From positions 1,922,001-1,986,000 of the forward strand of contig NZ_JAGPYQ010000002.1 of NCBI RefSeq assembly GCF_018070025.1: a DNA stretch of 64,000 nucleotides. The letters are read 5' to 3'. Below, in pieces: positions 1-8,408 of this stretch; the stretch's first letter is position 1, and each line of letters opens with the position of its first letter. Position numbers and translations under genes: made by a program. This DNA comes from Streptomyces liliiviolaceus (lineage in GTDB: Bacteria > Actinomycetota > Actinomycetes > Streptomycetales > Streptomycetaceae). Under the pieces are notes generated by a model. The model saw only the letters and a program-made list of their open reading frames with translations. It made no database searches and was not told the origin of the DNA.

Positions 1-619
1 CGGGTGCGACCTCCACCTGTAAGTACTGCTGGTCCTTGGGGAGTTCGCAGGCCCAGACGACGGAAAGGGAGCGCCCGGCGAGGATGCGGGTCTCGGGAAG
101 GCCGTCGAGCCCTTCGTCGAAGATGGCGTCACCCTCCTTGCCCTCGTCGCCGTAGGCGCAGTTGACGCTGAGTTCGTCGGCGTTGACGCTCTCGTCGGAC
201 CCGTTCACGATCTTGATGGTGAACTTGGCGTAGGGCGTGTTCCCCGGGGAGGCGTAGTCGCTCGACGTGCCCCGCGAGAACTTCGACAGGCTGACTTCCA
301 CGTCGTTGTCGTAGGCGGCCGGTTCACTGAGGCCGTGGACGCCGTCGCCGGGCTCCTCGGCGGCCGGTCGGGCGTCGTCCCCGGCCACGGCGTGCGCGTC
401 GCCCGGAGTGGCGACCTCGGTGACCGTGACGGTCGGTCCCGGCTCGGCCGCCCCGTCACGGCTGCCGCTCACCGCGAGGCCCGTGGTGACGACGGCGACG
501 ACGACGGCAGCCGCGGAGCCGATGACGACCGCGTTCGAGTGGTTCTTCTTCGCGGGCGGCGGAGGCAGGGGCGGCGGCAGGAGGCCCGGCACGGGCGGCG
601 GTGTCGACTCGTGGCTCAT
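1..619 (-). CDS. Membrane-anchored hypothetical protein, C-terminus outside window
   Basis: The reading frame starts at an ATG at 619, preceded by a GGGGGA ribosome site, and runs off the left edge, so the end of the protein is missing. The visible 206 residues begin with a short proline-rich cytoplasmic tail (about 1-24), then one hydrophobic segment (about 28-50, Ala/Val-rich), a disordered Thr/Val/Ala/Glu linker, and from about residue 105 a beta-rich domain with two cysteines that looks like a DUF4352-type or immunoglobulin-like extracellular domain. This is the usual design of Streptomyces single-pass surface proteins. The family is not firmly recognised and no enzymatic motif is visible. 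Confidence 0.6.
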   Translation of the reverse strand, partial: MSHESTPPPVPGLLPPPLPPPPAKKNHSNAVVIGSAAAVVVAVVTTGLAVSGSRDGAAEPGPTVTVTEVATPGDAHAVAGDDARPAAEEPGDGVHGLSEPAAYDNDVEVSLSKFSRGTSSDYASPGNTPYAKFTIKIVNGSDESVNADELSVNCAYGDEGKEGDAIFDEGLDGLPETRILAGRSLSVVWACELPKDQQYLQVEVAP

Positions 620-755
620 GTGTCCCCCTGAGCGGTGCTGCTGAGGGATGCATCATGACGTTGCGAGCGAGCCTTGTGGACCCTCTGTGGCCAAATAGTT
701 CCCATGAGGCGCGAGCGATGTCCGAATCCGGTACCGGGCGGTCGGCGACGGCGGC

Positions 756-3249
756 TCAGGACCCCGCCAACCGGCGTGCCAGATAGGGCGCCGTAGCGCT
801 GCGGCGGGCTTTCGCGACCTTTGCCGGAGGGCCTTCGGCGATCACCCGGCCGCCCGCGTCCCCGCCGCCGGGGCCCAGGTCGACGACCCAGTCGGCGGTG
901 GCGATCGTGTCCAGGTCGTGTTCGACCACGACGACCGTGTTGCCCGCGTCGACGAGCCGGTGCAACTGCCGCAGCAGCAGGGCGACATCGGCCGGGTGGA
1001 GTCCGGCCGTCGGCTCGTCGAGGAGGTAGAGCGCGTGGCCGCGACGGGCCCGCTGGAGCTCCGTGGACAGTTTGATGCGCTGGGCCTCACCGCCGCTCAG
1101 CTCCGTCGCGGGCTGCCCCAGCCTCAGATATCCCAGCCCCACTTCCCGCAGCGTCTCCAGGCTCCGGGAGGCCGCCGGGAGATCGGCGAGGAACCCTGCG
1201 GCCTCGTCCACGGGCATGGCCAGCACGTCGGCGATGTTCTTTCCCCTGTACGTGACTTCGAGCGTCCCGGCGTCGTAGCGCGCCGTGGCAGGCAGGGCAC
1301 GGGGCGTACGTGCCGGGCAGGAACAGCAGCTCGACCTCGACGAACCCCTCCCCCTGGCAGGTCTCGCAGCGGCCCTGCGCGACGTTGAAGGAGAACCGCC
1401 CCGCGGAGTACCCGCGCTCCCGTGCCTCGTCGGTCGCCGCGTACAGCTTGCGGACCGCGTCGAACATGCCGGTGTACGTGGCCAGGTTGGAGCGGGGCGT
1501 CCGGCCGATGGGCCGCTGGTCGACCCGTACCAGCCGGTCGAAGGAGTCGAGCCCCGACGCGTCCCGCAGGTCGACCTCCAGCTCCGCGCCGTCCCCGTCG
1601 CCTCCGTCCTCGTCGCTTCCGTTCCCGTCCGGGCCCTGGCTCAGGTGGCGGCGTACGACCTCGGCGAGCACCTGGGTCACCAGCGTGGACTTCCCGGATC
1701 CGGACACGCCTGTCACCGCGGTCAGCACCCGCAGCGGGATGTCGACCGAGACGTCCCTCAGGTTGTGCCGCGAGACGCCGCTCAGCCGCAGCCGGCCCCG
1801 TGGCGTCCGCGGGCGGTGCTCGACCGGTGGCGCGTGTCCGAACAGACAGCGGCCGGTGGCGGACTCCGCGACCCCTTCGAGGCCGGACACCGGACCGCTG
1901 TACAGGACCCGTCCGCCGCCCTCACCCGCCTCCGGCCCGATGTCCACCACCCAGTCCGCCCGTCGCACGACGTCCATGTCGTGCTCCACGACGAAGAGCG
2001 AGTTGCCCGCCGCCTTGAGCCGGTCCAGCACGTCCAGCAGGGGCTCCGCGTCGGCCGGGTGCAGCCCGGCGGAGGGCTCGTCGAGGACGTAGACGACGCC
2101 GAAGAGTCCGGAACGGAGCTGGGTGGCGATGCGCAGCCGTTGCGCCTCACCTGGCGACAGGGTCGTCGAGCGGCGCCCCAGACCGAGGTAGCCGAGGCCG
2201 AGTCCGAGCAGTACTTCGATCCGGGCGACCAGGTCCTCACAGATCCGTACCGCGACCTCGCTCGCCTCCCCGGCCGGGTCCGTCGTGGTGGCCGCCCCGG
2301 TCCCGGGCAGTTCGGCGACGGGCCGCAGCAGCGCGACGACCTCGGTGAGGGGCAGCGCGTTGACCTCGGCGATGGAGCGCCCGGCAAAGGTCACGGCCAG
2401 GGCCTCCTGCCGCAGCCCGCTGCCCTCGCACCGCGGGCAGGGCACGCTCCGGACGAAGCGCATCGCCCGTTCCCGCATCCGCTCGCTCTTGGAGTCGGCG
2501 AGGACATGCATGACATGGGCGCGGGCGCTCCAGAACGTGCCGTAGTAGCCGTAATCGATCCGGTCGGCCTCCGGCTCGATCAGCACGGACGGCTGTTCAT
2601 CGGTGTACAGCAGCCATTCCCGGTCCTTCTTCCGCAGCCGGCGCCACGGCTTGTCGATGTCGATGCCCAGACCGCTGACGACGCTGCGCAGGTTCGCACC
2701 TTGCCAGGCGCCGGGCCAGGCCGCGATAGCGCCGTCGCGGATGCTCAGGGAGGGGTCCGGTACGAGCAGGTCCTCGGCGACGTCGACGACGACCCCCAGT
2801 CCGTGGCACCGCGTACAGGCACCGGCGGCGGTATTGGGCGAGAACGCCTCGGCGGCCAGCCGCGGGGCCCCGTCCGGATGGGTGCCGGCGCGGGAGTACA
2901 GGATGCGCAGCAGGTTGCTCAGCGTGGTGAGCGTGCCGACCGTGGACCGCGAGCTGGGGGCACCGTGCCGCTGCTGGAGAGCGACGGCGGGCGGCAGCCC
3001 GGAGATCTCCTGGACGTGCGGCGCACCGACCTGCTGGAGCAGCCGCCGGGCGTAGGGCGCGACGGACTCGAAGTACCGGCGCTGGGCCTCGGCGTACAGC
3101 GTGCCGAAGGCCAGCGAGGACTTGCCCGACCCGGAGATCCCGGTGAAGGCGACCATCGCGTCACGGGGAACATCCACGTCGACGTTCTTGAGATTGTGCT
3201 CGCTGGCACCTCTGACATGCACGAACGGGTCGGACGGGACACGCTCCAC
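756..3249 (-). pseudogene. UvrA-like excinuclease ABC ATPase, interrupted by a frameshift
   Basis: Translation from the GTG at 3249 (with GAGGAGG upstream) gives a UvrA-family protein: Walker A GISGSGKSS near residue 40, zinc-type pairs CTRCHG and CPRCEG, an ABC signature LSPGEAQR, then a second nucleotide-binding half with GVSGSGKST and CETCQGEG. After CPACHGA, near base 1278, the frame is lost. The remaining C-terminus (second signature LSGGEAQR, Walker B LYLLDEPTAGLHP and the D/H-loop region) continues in another frame down to the TGA at 756. The total span is one base more than a multiple of three, so one base is extra or two are missing, at a GCGCG tract prone to slippage or miscalling. 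Intact homologues of about 800 residues are the short UvrA-like proteins of actinomycetes, linked to drug resistance or repair rather than being the housekeeping UvrA. It is either a true pseudogene or a sequence error. Confidence 0.75.
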
Positions 3250-3320
3250 AACCCCTCCTCACCGGACGACTCCGCCCCTCACATCCACCCTGACGCTCCT
3301 GCGCCGGTTCAGCACCTGGG

Positions 3321-3395
3321 GGAGGAACAGGGGCGCAGCCCCGTTCCTCCAGGGGCGCGGGGAACTGCGCGACCGGCCCCCACCGAACCCGCACC
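3321..3395. repeat. Dispersed GC-rich palindromic repeat copy
   Basis: In the divergent gap between the UvrA-like gene and the toxin-antitoxin pair there is a hairpin (GGAGGAAC at 3321-3328 against GTTCCTCC at 3343-3350, with an inner GGGGC/GCCCC). It is followed at 3351-3395 by a copy of an AGGGGCGCGGGGAACTGCGC-type repeat. The same element recurs near 35.7, 35.8, 61.1 and 61.2 kb in both orientations. It is non-coding and its function is unknown. Confidence 0.6.
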
Positions 3396-3437
3396 CGCCC
3401 CGCAACCCAGCTCCCACACCCCCGAAAAAGACCCCGC

Positions 3438-3467
3438 TTGCCCACCCAGGTACCTACTAGGTACCAT
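3438..3467 (+). promoter_or_regulatory. Palindromic operator and promoter of the toxin-antitoxin pair
   Basis: A 17-base odd palindrome, GGTACCTACTAGGTACC, lies at 3449-3465. It overlaps a good -10 (TACCAT, 3462-3467) paired with a possible -35 (TTGCCC, 3438-3443, spacer 18). The antitoxin ATG follows only six bases after the -10 and no ribosome site is visible, so the transcript is probably leaderless. Binding of the antitoxin, or of the toxin-antitoxin complex, here would block RNA polymerase, the usual autoregulation of such modules; that is inference from position. Confidence 0.6.
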
Positions 3468-3473
3468 CCGCAT

Positions 3474-3713
3474 ATGCCGTCCTTGAACATCACCTACAGC
3501 GACGAGGAGATGCAGGAACTGCGCGCCGCAGCCGCAGCCGCAGGCACCTCCCTCAAGCAGTACGTCCACGACCTCTCCCTCCGCGAACGCCAGCGCCAGC
3601 AGTTCGTGCGCTACGCCGTCTCCTGGGGCGAGTTGCAGCGCGCCGAGTTCGACGAGGCGTTCCCGGACGAGATCCCGCCGGCCGGCCGCCACCAGGGAGC
3701 CGAAGCCGCCTGA
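3474..3713 (+). CDS. Small antitoxin-like protein of a Fic/Doc-type pair
   Basis: This is a 79-residue protein. The ATG at 3474 is chosen because the text before it is promoter and operator. The N-terminal part (MPSLNITYSDEEMQELRAAA) reads like a short ribbon-helix-helix or Arc-type DNA-binding segment: a beta strand, then two helices up to about residue 35 (GTSLKQYVHDLSL). It is followed by a charged tail that would neutralise the partner. Its stop overlaps the start of the next gene (TGATG), so the two are translationally coupled, the usual order of antitoxin before toxin. The role is inferred from size, order and the palindrome upstream. Confidence 0.65.
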   Translation: MPSLNITYSDEEMQELRAAAAAAGTSLKQYVHDLSLRERQRQQFVRYAVSWGELQRAEFDEAFPDEIPPAGRHQGAEAA

Positions 3714-4084
3714 TGCTCCATGTCGACATCGCCTGGCTGCTCGACATCCAGGAGCAGGCCGTCCCCGAGGACGTGACGGTCGGGGACTACTCGGCCCTGG
3801 TGGCCGCGGTCGCCCGCCACAAGACCCGCATCCCCCGCCCCGGCCTCGCCACGCCGGACGCGTCCTGGCGGGCGGCGGCGCTCCTGCACACGATCGTCCG
3901 GCTGGAGCCCCTGCCGTACCGGAACTCCCTGTACGCCTGCCAGGTCGCCGTCGCCTACATGCACACCTCCGCCGAGGGCATCGATCCGCCCTACGGGGCG
4001 CTGGTGGAGCTGGTGCGCGACATACAGGCCCGCAAGGCCACGGTCTACCAGGCCGCCGACCGGATCCGTACCTGGCGCATCTGA
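3713..4084 (+). CDS. Fic/Doc-like toxin component with degenerate active-site motif
   Basis: This 123-residue protein overlaps the antitoxin gene. Its size and all-helical pattern match the Doc/Fic toxin-component family found in Streptomyces. Classical Doc toxins carry HxFx(D/N)GNxR and use the His to transfer a phosphate (Doc) or AMP (Fic) to a target such as EF-Tu. At the equivalent place (about residues 68-80) this protein reads LEPLPYRNSLYACQVA: the Asn survives, but the catalytic His, the Asp and the Arg do not. It may therefore be a divergent or inactive Fic-fold protein. The helices on either side (DYSALVAAVARHK and ALVELVRDIQ) fit the fold. Family assignment is moderate; activity is uncertain. 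Confidence 0.6.
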   Translation: MLHVDIAWLLDIQEQAVPEDVTVGDYSALVAAVARHKTRIPRPGLATPDASWRAAALLHTIVRLEPLPYRNSLYACQVAVAYMHTSAEGIDPPYGALVELVRDIQARKATVYQAADRIRTWRI

Positions 4085-4180
4085 CGCCGGGCAGGCCGGT
4101 CGGCGGACACATGGCAGCGCACGGGGGCCGCCCGGTGAGCGGCGGGGAGGCATCCCACCGGGCGGCCCTGGCGCACGACG

Positions 4181-6820
4181 TCAGACGCAGCCCGCGGGGA
4201 TCGCCCGGGACACGTCGTCGATCAGGGCCTCGTGCGCCGCCCTCACCCGCGCCACATCGGGCTTGACGACCGCGCGGTCGTACGTGATCAGCCCGTTCAG
4301 CTCGCCCTCGACGTCCGCGATCTGGGTGTACACCGCGCCGTTGCCGCCCTTGCAGGCCAGCGCGTGCACCTCGGCGAGCTTGGTGAGGTAGTCGTCGGTG
4401 TACGTGGCCGGGTCGACGTCGACATAGGACTGCTGCACCGACCAGGCATGTCCGGGCACGGCGAGTCCGAGACCGCCGTACTCCCCCATGACCAGCGCCC
4501 GTTTGCCGTCCGGATGCGGTGGCAGCGCGGGGCTCGGATAGCCGTGCTCGTCCATGATGTCGCCCGTACCGCCGTCGGCGCCGAGGTTGAGGCCCGACTG
4601 GTTGTTGACCAGTCGCGTCGGGTCCCAGGCCTTGGCCTGTGCGGCGATGCGGCCCACGTCGTACTGGCCCCACCCTTCGTTGAAAGTGACCCACATGACG
4701 ATCGACGGGCTGCTGATGTGCTCGTCGATCATCTGCTTCATCTCGCGCTCGTAGGTGGCGCGGGCGGTGGCGGACGGGTTCACGCCCGCCGTCATGGCCG
4801 GCATGTCCTGCCACACCATCAGGCCGAGCTTGTCGGCCCAGTAGAACCAGCGGTCGGGCTCGACCTTGATGTGCTTGCGGACCGAGTTGAAGCCCATGGC
4901 CTTGTGCATCTTCAGGTCGTACGCCAGGGCCTTGTCACTCGGCGCGGTGTGCAGTCCGTCCGGCCAGAAACCCTGGTCGAGGGTGGCCATCATGAAGACC
5001 GGCTTGCCGTTGAGGACGGTACGAGGGGTGCCCTCGACGTTCTCCACGGCGATGGACCGCATACCGAAGTAGCTGCCGACACGATCGGAGCCGACGGCGA
5101 CCTTCAGGTCGTACAGGAACGGGTCGTCCGGCGACCACAGCCGCGCGTCACGGATCTTCAGGGTGAGCGGGCTGCCCGTGCGGCCGGAGACGGTGGCCAC
5201 CTTGCGCTTGCCCTCGTACGCCGTCGCGGTGACCGGGACTCCGTCGCGTACGCCCTTCGGCGCGACCGTCAGCGTGCCGGCGGTCACGTCCGGGGTGAGG
5301 GCGAGCGAGTCGACGTGGTCGGCGGCGACGGGCTCCATCCACACGGTCTGCCAGATACCGGAGGACGGGGTGTACCAGATGCCGCTCGGGTCGAGGCGCT
5401 GTTTTCCGATCGGCGGGTTCTCGCCGTTCGCGGCGTCCGTCGGGTCGTAGACGCCGACGATCAGCTCCTGGGTGCGACCCGGCTTGAGGGCGTCGGTGAC
5501 GTCGGCGCCGAACTTGTCGTACCCGCCCTGGTGGTCGGCGACCTTCGTGCCGTTGACGTAGACCTCGGAACGCCAGTCGACCGCGCCGAAGTTGAGCCGC
5601 AGCCGCTGCTTCGAGCCGATCTTCCAGTCCTTCGGGACGGTGAAGGTGCGGCGGTACCACATCCGGTCCTCGTGCCGTTCGATGCCCGACAGCTGGGACT
5701 CGACGGGATACGGGACGAGGATCTTCTCGGCGAGCTTCTTCCCCACCGGGGGCTGCTCCCCCGCCTCGGCGGCGGCGAACTGCCAGCTGCCGTTGAGGTT
5801 CTCCCAGTTGTCGCGGGTGAGCTGTGGCCTCGGGTACTCGCGGTGGGCGTTGGCCGGGGTGACGTCCTTGCCCCACTTGGTGCTCAACTGATGGGTCGAC
5901 CGGTTGGTGCCGCTGCTCCAGAACGGCTTGACAACGTTGCCGTCCTTGGCGGAGAGGCCCCCTTCCCCGTCGTAGCGCACATCGGCGCTGCCGCGCGCGG
6001 TGCCCGTCTTGTTGCCGACCACGGGCTCCTTGAGCTCGATCAGCAGGGACTTGGAGTCGGCCGGGTCGAGCTTGATGCGGCCGAGCGGCCAGGTGGCGCC
6101 GCCGATGACCGCGTCCAGGTGGTCGATCAGACCGGCCGCGGGCGCCTTGAGTTCCTGGGCGAAGTCGAGCCGCAGGGTGCGGCCGTCCTTGAGGACGGTG
6201 GTGGCGATGGCGCCGTCGTAGTCGTAGCCCGCGGGCAGCAGGAACGCCGACTGCGGGATCGCGGTCTTGGTGCCGCCGGGCGGGGTCCAGCGCAGATGGA
6301 GGTTGGAGCCTCCGTAGTGCTCGAAGTACTCGACCTTGATGTCGTAGGCCGTGCCGGCCGTCAGCTCCACCGGCTCCGCGGTCTGTTCGCGGTCCCAGTC
6401 GTCGACCCAGTGGTCGATGGTGAGTTTCCCGTCGACCCAGAGGCGGAAGCCGTTGTCCCCGATGATGGAGAAGGTGGTGGGGCCGGTTTTCTCGGGCACG
6501 ATCCGGCCGGTCCAGCGCACGCTGACGTCGTCCGACTTCCCGGTCGCGGCGCGCAGCCGGGACTCCAGATTGTCGAAGTCGAGCTGCGCGTCCATGCCGG
6601 TGGCCTTGAGCTCGTGGAAATCGAAGGCGCCGGGGGCGGACTGGGTGTAGTACTCCCCCTTGAGGCCGTGGACCTCGACAGGATCCTCCACGGCCGTCGC
6701 GACCGATGCGGCGGCCAGTCCCGCGGCCCCCAGTAATACCGCGAGGAACAGGGCGAGTCGTTGTCTGAGCTGTATGCGTGATCTGAGCGATCCGAGTGAC
6801 TTGAGTGAGGTGATGCGCAC
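4181..6820 (-). CDS. Secreted PA14-domain glycoside hydrolase family 2 (beta-galactosidase-like)
   Basis: This 879-residue exoenzyme begins at the GTG at 6820, which has a strong AGGAGG seven bases upstream; longer in-frame starts lack one. A signal peptide (about 1-45, RQRLALFLAVLLGAAGLAAA) is followed by a PA14 carbohydrate-binding domain (about 50-195, with GDNGFRLWVDGK), then the GH2 jelly-roll (NGSWQF, RRTFTVP), an immunoglobulin-like domain and a TIM barrel. The acid/base Glu lies in VTFNEGWGQYD (about residue 713) and the nucleophile in VMGEYGG (about 779). GH2 enzymes release beta-linked galactose, glucuronate, mannose or arabinose; the exact substrate cannot be read. It diverges from a LacI regulator followed by a sugar importer, suggesting extracellular cleavage coupled to uptake. 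Confidence 0.85.
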   Translation of the reverse strand: MRITSLKSLGSLRSRIQLRQRLALFLAVLLGAAGLAAASVATAVEDPVEVHGLKGEYYTQSAPGAFDFHELKATGMDAQLDFDNLESRLRAATGKSDDVSVRWTGRIVPEKTGPTTFSIIGDNGFRLWVDGKLTIDHWVDDWDREQTAEPVELTAGTAYDIKVEYFEHYGGSNLHLRWTPPGGTKTAIPQSAFLLPAGYDYDGAIATTVLKDGRTLRLDFAQELKAPAAGLIDHLDAVIGGATWPLGRIKLDPADSKSLLIELKEPVVGNKTGTARGSADVRYDGEGGLSAKDGNVVKPFWSSGTNRSTHQLSTKWGKDVTPANAHREYPRPQLTRDNWENLNGSWQFAAAEAGEQPPVGKKLAEKILVPYPVESQLSGIERHEDRMWYRRTFTVPKDWKIGSKQRLRLNFGAVDWRSEVYVNGTKVADHQGGYDKFGADVTDALKPGRTQELIVGVYDPTDAANGENPPIGKQRLDPSGIWYTPSSGIWQTVWMEPVAADHVDSLALTPDVTAGTLTVAPKGVRDGVPVTATAYEGKRKVATVSGRTGSPLTLKIRDARLWSPDDPFLYDLKVAVGSDRVGSYFGMRSIAVENVEGTPRTVLNGKPVFMMATLDQGFWPDGLHTAPSDKALAYDLKMHKAMGFNSVRKHIKVEPDRWFYWADKLGLMVWQDMPAMTAGVNPSATARATYEREMKQMIDEHISSPSIVMWVTFNEGWGQYDVGRIAAQAKAWDPTRLVNNQSGLNLGADGGTGDIMDEHGYPSPALPPHPDGKRALVMGEYGGLGLAVPGHAWSVQQSYVDVDPATYTDDYLTKLAEVHALACKGGNGAVYTQIADVEGELNGLITYDRAVVKPDVARVRAAHEALIDDVSRAIPAGCV

Positions 6821-7230
6821 GAATCCTCCTAGGGAGCTTCTGACGAATCTCCGCGGCGCCGGGACACCCGGTCGTGGCGGTGTCGCGACGCCCGGCACGC
6901 GCCCCCCGCCCGGGGACCGGTCTCACCCGGCCCGGTCAGGGGTCCCACGCCCTTCAGGCAGTGCGGAAGCACCGGACGCCACTCCCCCACGGAAGGCCCA
7001 CCGGAAACCCCCCGGGCCATGTCCGGAGAGTTCCGCCCGCCCCGCGGTCCGGGCGGGCGACGGGCCTCTGCGGACACGTCCTAGGGTGAGGAAGGGTGGC
7101 GGCTCGGAGCTTCAGTCTGTACAACGTTGGAAGCAGAGGCAGTTGGCATGAGAGCACGGGCTCCCACCCGCTGTCCAGGTTCATGACACAGCTCCGGTCG
7201 CGGAGTTCCCGTCGATGCCGAGGAGATCCC
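6821..7230. promoter_or_regulatory. Divergent control region between GH2 and LacI genes, with LacI-type operator
   Basis: This 410-base gap has no credible gene. It carries the AGGAGG of the GH2 gene at its left end and AGGAG (7221-7225) before the TTG start of the regulator at its right end. At 7120-7131 the text TACAACGTTGGA contains the perfect octamer CAACGTTG, the central CG palindrome typical of LacI-family operators. It lies about 100 bases upstream of the regulator start, so autoregulation is likely; that is inference. No other element stands out. Confidence 0.5.
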
Positions 7231-8244
7231 TTGCGGGTCAGCCTGAAGGACGTGGCCGAACGGGCCGGCGTCTCGATCAAGACCGTTTCCAACGTCGTGA
7301 ACAACTATCCGCACATCACCCCAGCGATGCGCGCCAAGGTCCAGGAGGCGATCGACGAACTCGGCTACCGGCCGAACCTCACCGCACGACATTTGCGCAA
7401 AGGCCGTACGGGCATCATCGCGCTGGCCGTTCCCGAGCTGGGCAACCCCTATTTCGCCGAGCTGGCGGGCGCGGTGATCGACGCCGCCGCCGAGCACGAG
7501 TTCACCGTCCTGCTCGACCACACACGGGGCGAGCGCCAGCAGGAACTGCTGGTCAGCCAGGGTTTCCGGGCCCGGGTGATCGACGGACTGATCCTGAGCC
7601 CGCTGGAGCTGGAGGCCGAGGACCTGCAGGGCCGGGCCGACGACGTGCCCCTGGTGCTGCTCGGCGAGCGCGAGTACGGTCTGCCCTTCGACCACATCGC
7701 GATCGACAACGTCGCCGCCGCCCGGGCGGCGGTGCGTCACCTGCTCGACCGCGGCCGGACCCGGATCGCCTATCTCGGGGTCCGTACGGACTCCGCGAAC
7801 CGTCCCGCCCATCTGCGGCTCGACGGCTGGCGTGCGGAGTTGGCGGCGGCGGGCCTCACCCCCGACGAGGACCTGATCGTGCCCGTCGGCGGCTGGAACC
7901 GGGACGACGGCGCCCGGGCCATGGCCGAGCTGCTGGACGCGGGCCACCGGCCCGACGCGGTCTTCGCCTTCAACGACCTCATCGCGATCGGCGCCATGCG
8001 GGTGCTGCACGAACGTGGGCTCAGGGTGCCGTGGGACATCGCCGTGGTCGGCTTCGACGACATCGCCGAGAGCCGGTTCGGGGCGGTTTCGCTGACCACC
8101 ATCGCGCCCGACAAACAAGCCATCGCCCGCCTCGCCGTGGCCTCGCTGCTGCGCAGTCTTTCCGGCCGCCAGGACCCCGGCGGACGGGAACTCACGGCGG
8201 AGTTCCGGCTGGTGGAGCGGGAGAGCACCCTCGGGCGGCGCTGA
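7231..8244 (+). CDS. LacI family transcriptional regulator
   Basis: This 337-residue protein starts at the TTG at 7231, five bases after AGGAG. The start fits because LacI proteins begin directly with the helix-turn-helix. Residues 2-25 (RVSLKDVAERAGVSIKTVSN) form the DNA-binding motif, followed by the hinge helix (YRPNLTARHLRKGRTG). The rest is a periplasmic-binding-protein-like sugar sensor, with FNDLIAIGAMRVL and VVGFDDI near residues 245-285. It sits between a divergent GH2 enzyme and a sugar ABC operon, so it most likely represses one or both and is released by the imported sugar. Candidate sites lie at 7120-7131 and 8279-8319. Confidence 0.9.
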   Translation: MRVSLKDVAERAGVSIKTVSNVVNNYPHITPAMRAKVQEAIDELGYRPNLTARHLRKGRTGIIALAVPELGNPYFAELAGAVIDAAAEHEFTVLLDHTRGERQQELLVSQGFRARVIDGLILSPLELEAEDLQGRADDVPLVLLGEREYGLPFDHIAIDNVAAARAAVRHLLDRGRTRIAYLGVRTDSANRPAHLRLDGWRAELAAAGLTPDEDLIVPVGGWNRDDGARAMAELLDAGHRPDAVFAFNDLIAIGAMRVLHERGLRVPWDIAVVGFDDIAESRFGAVSLTTIAPDKQAIARLAVASLLRSLSGRQDPGGRELTAEFRLVERESTLGRR

Positions 8245-8278
8245 CGGCGGGTCGAACCAATCGGTCGAGATTTCGGAC

Positions 8279-8319
8279 GGAGGGGTTTACACGACCTCTC
8301 CAACGATGTAAAAACCTCC
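8279..8319. promoter_or_regulatory. Interrupted inverted repeat upstream of the sugar ABC operon
   Basis: There is a symmetrical element: GGAGG, two bases, TTTACA (8286-8291), 15 bases, TGTAAA (8307-8312), two bases, CCTCC. It is AT-rich in a GC-rich background and lies between the end of the LacI gene and the operon. It could be the operator of the importer genes, a terminator of the regulator transcript, or both. Within it, CGATGTAAAA also occurs on the minus strand at 51959-51968, upstream of the GH127 gene. Confidence 0.5.
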
Positions 8320-8408
8320 CCTGAACGCCGTGCACGCCGTATCGACCGTCAAGTGCCGAACTCCCGGGAGCGCTCTCAGCTCCAGGGCCGCGCCGTTTGG
8401 GGATCTCC

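Noticed and set aside
1285..3486. Long open frame on the plus strand over the UvrA-like gene
   Set aside because: It is the antisense shadow of a clear UvrA-family gene; its translation is low-complexity and has no motif.
4232..6736. 834-codon open frame on the plus strand over the GH2 gene
   Set aside because: Antisense frames stay open because of G/C at third positions; the GH2 frame has signal peptide, domains and catalytic residues.
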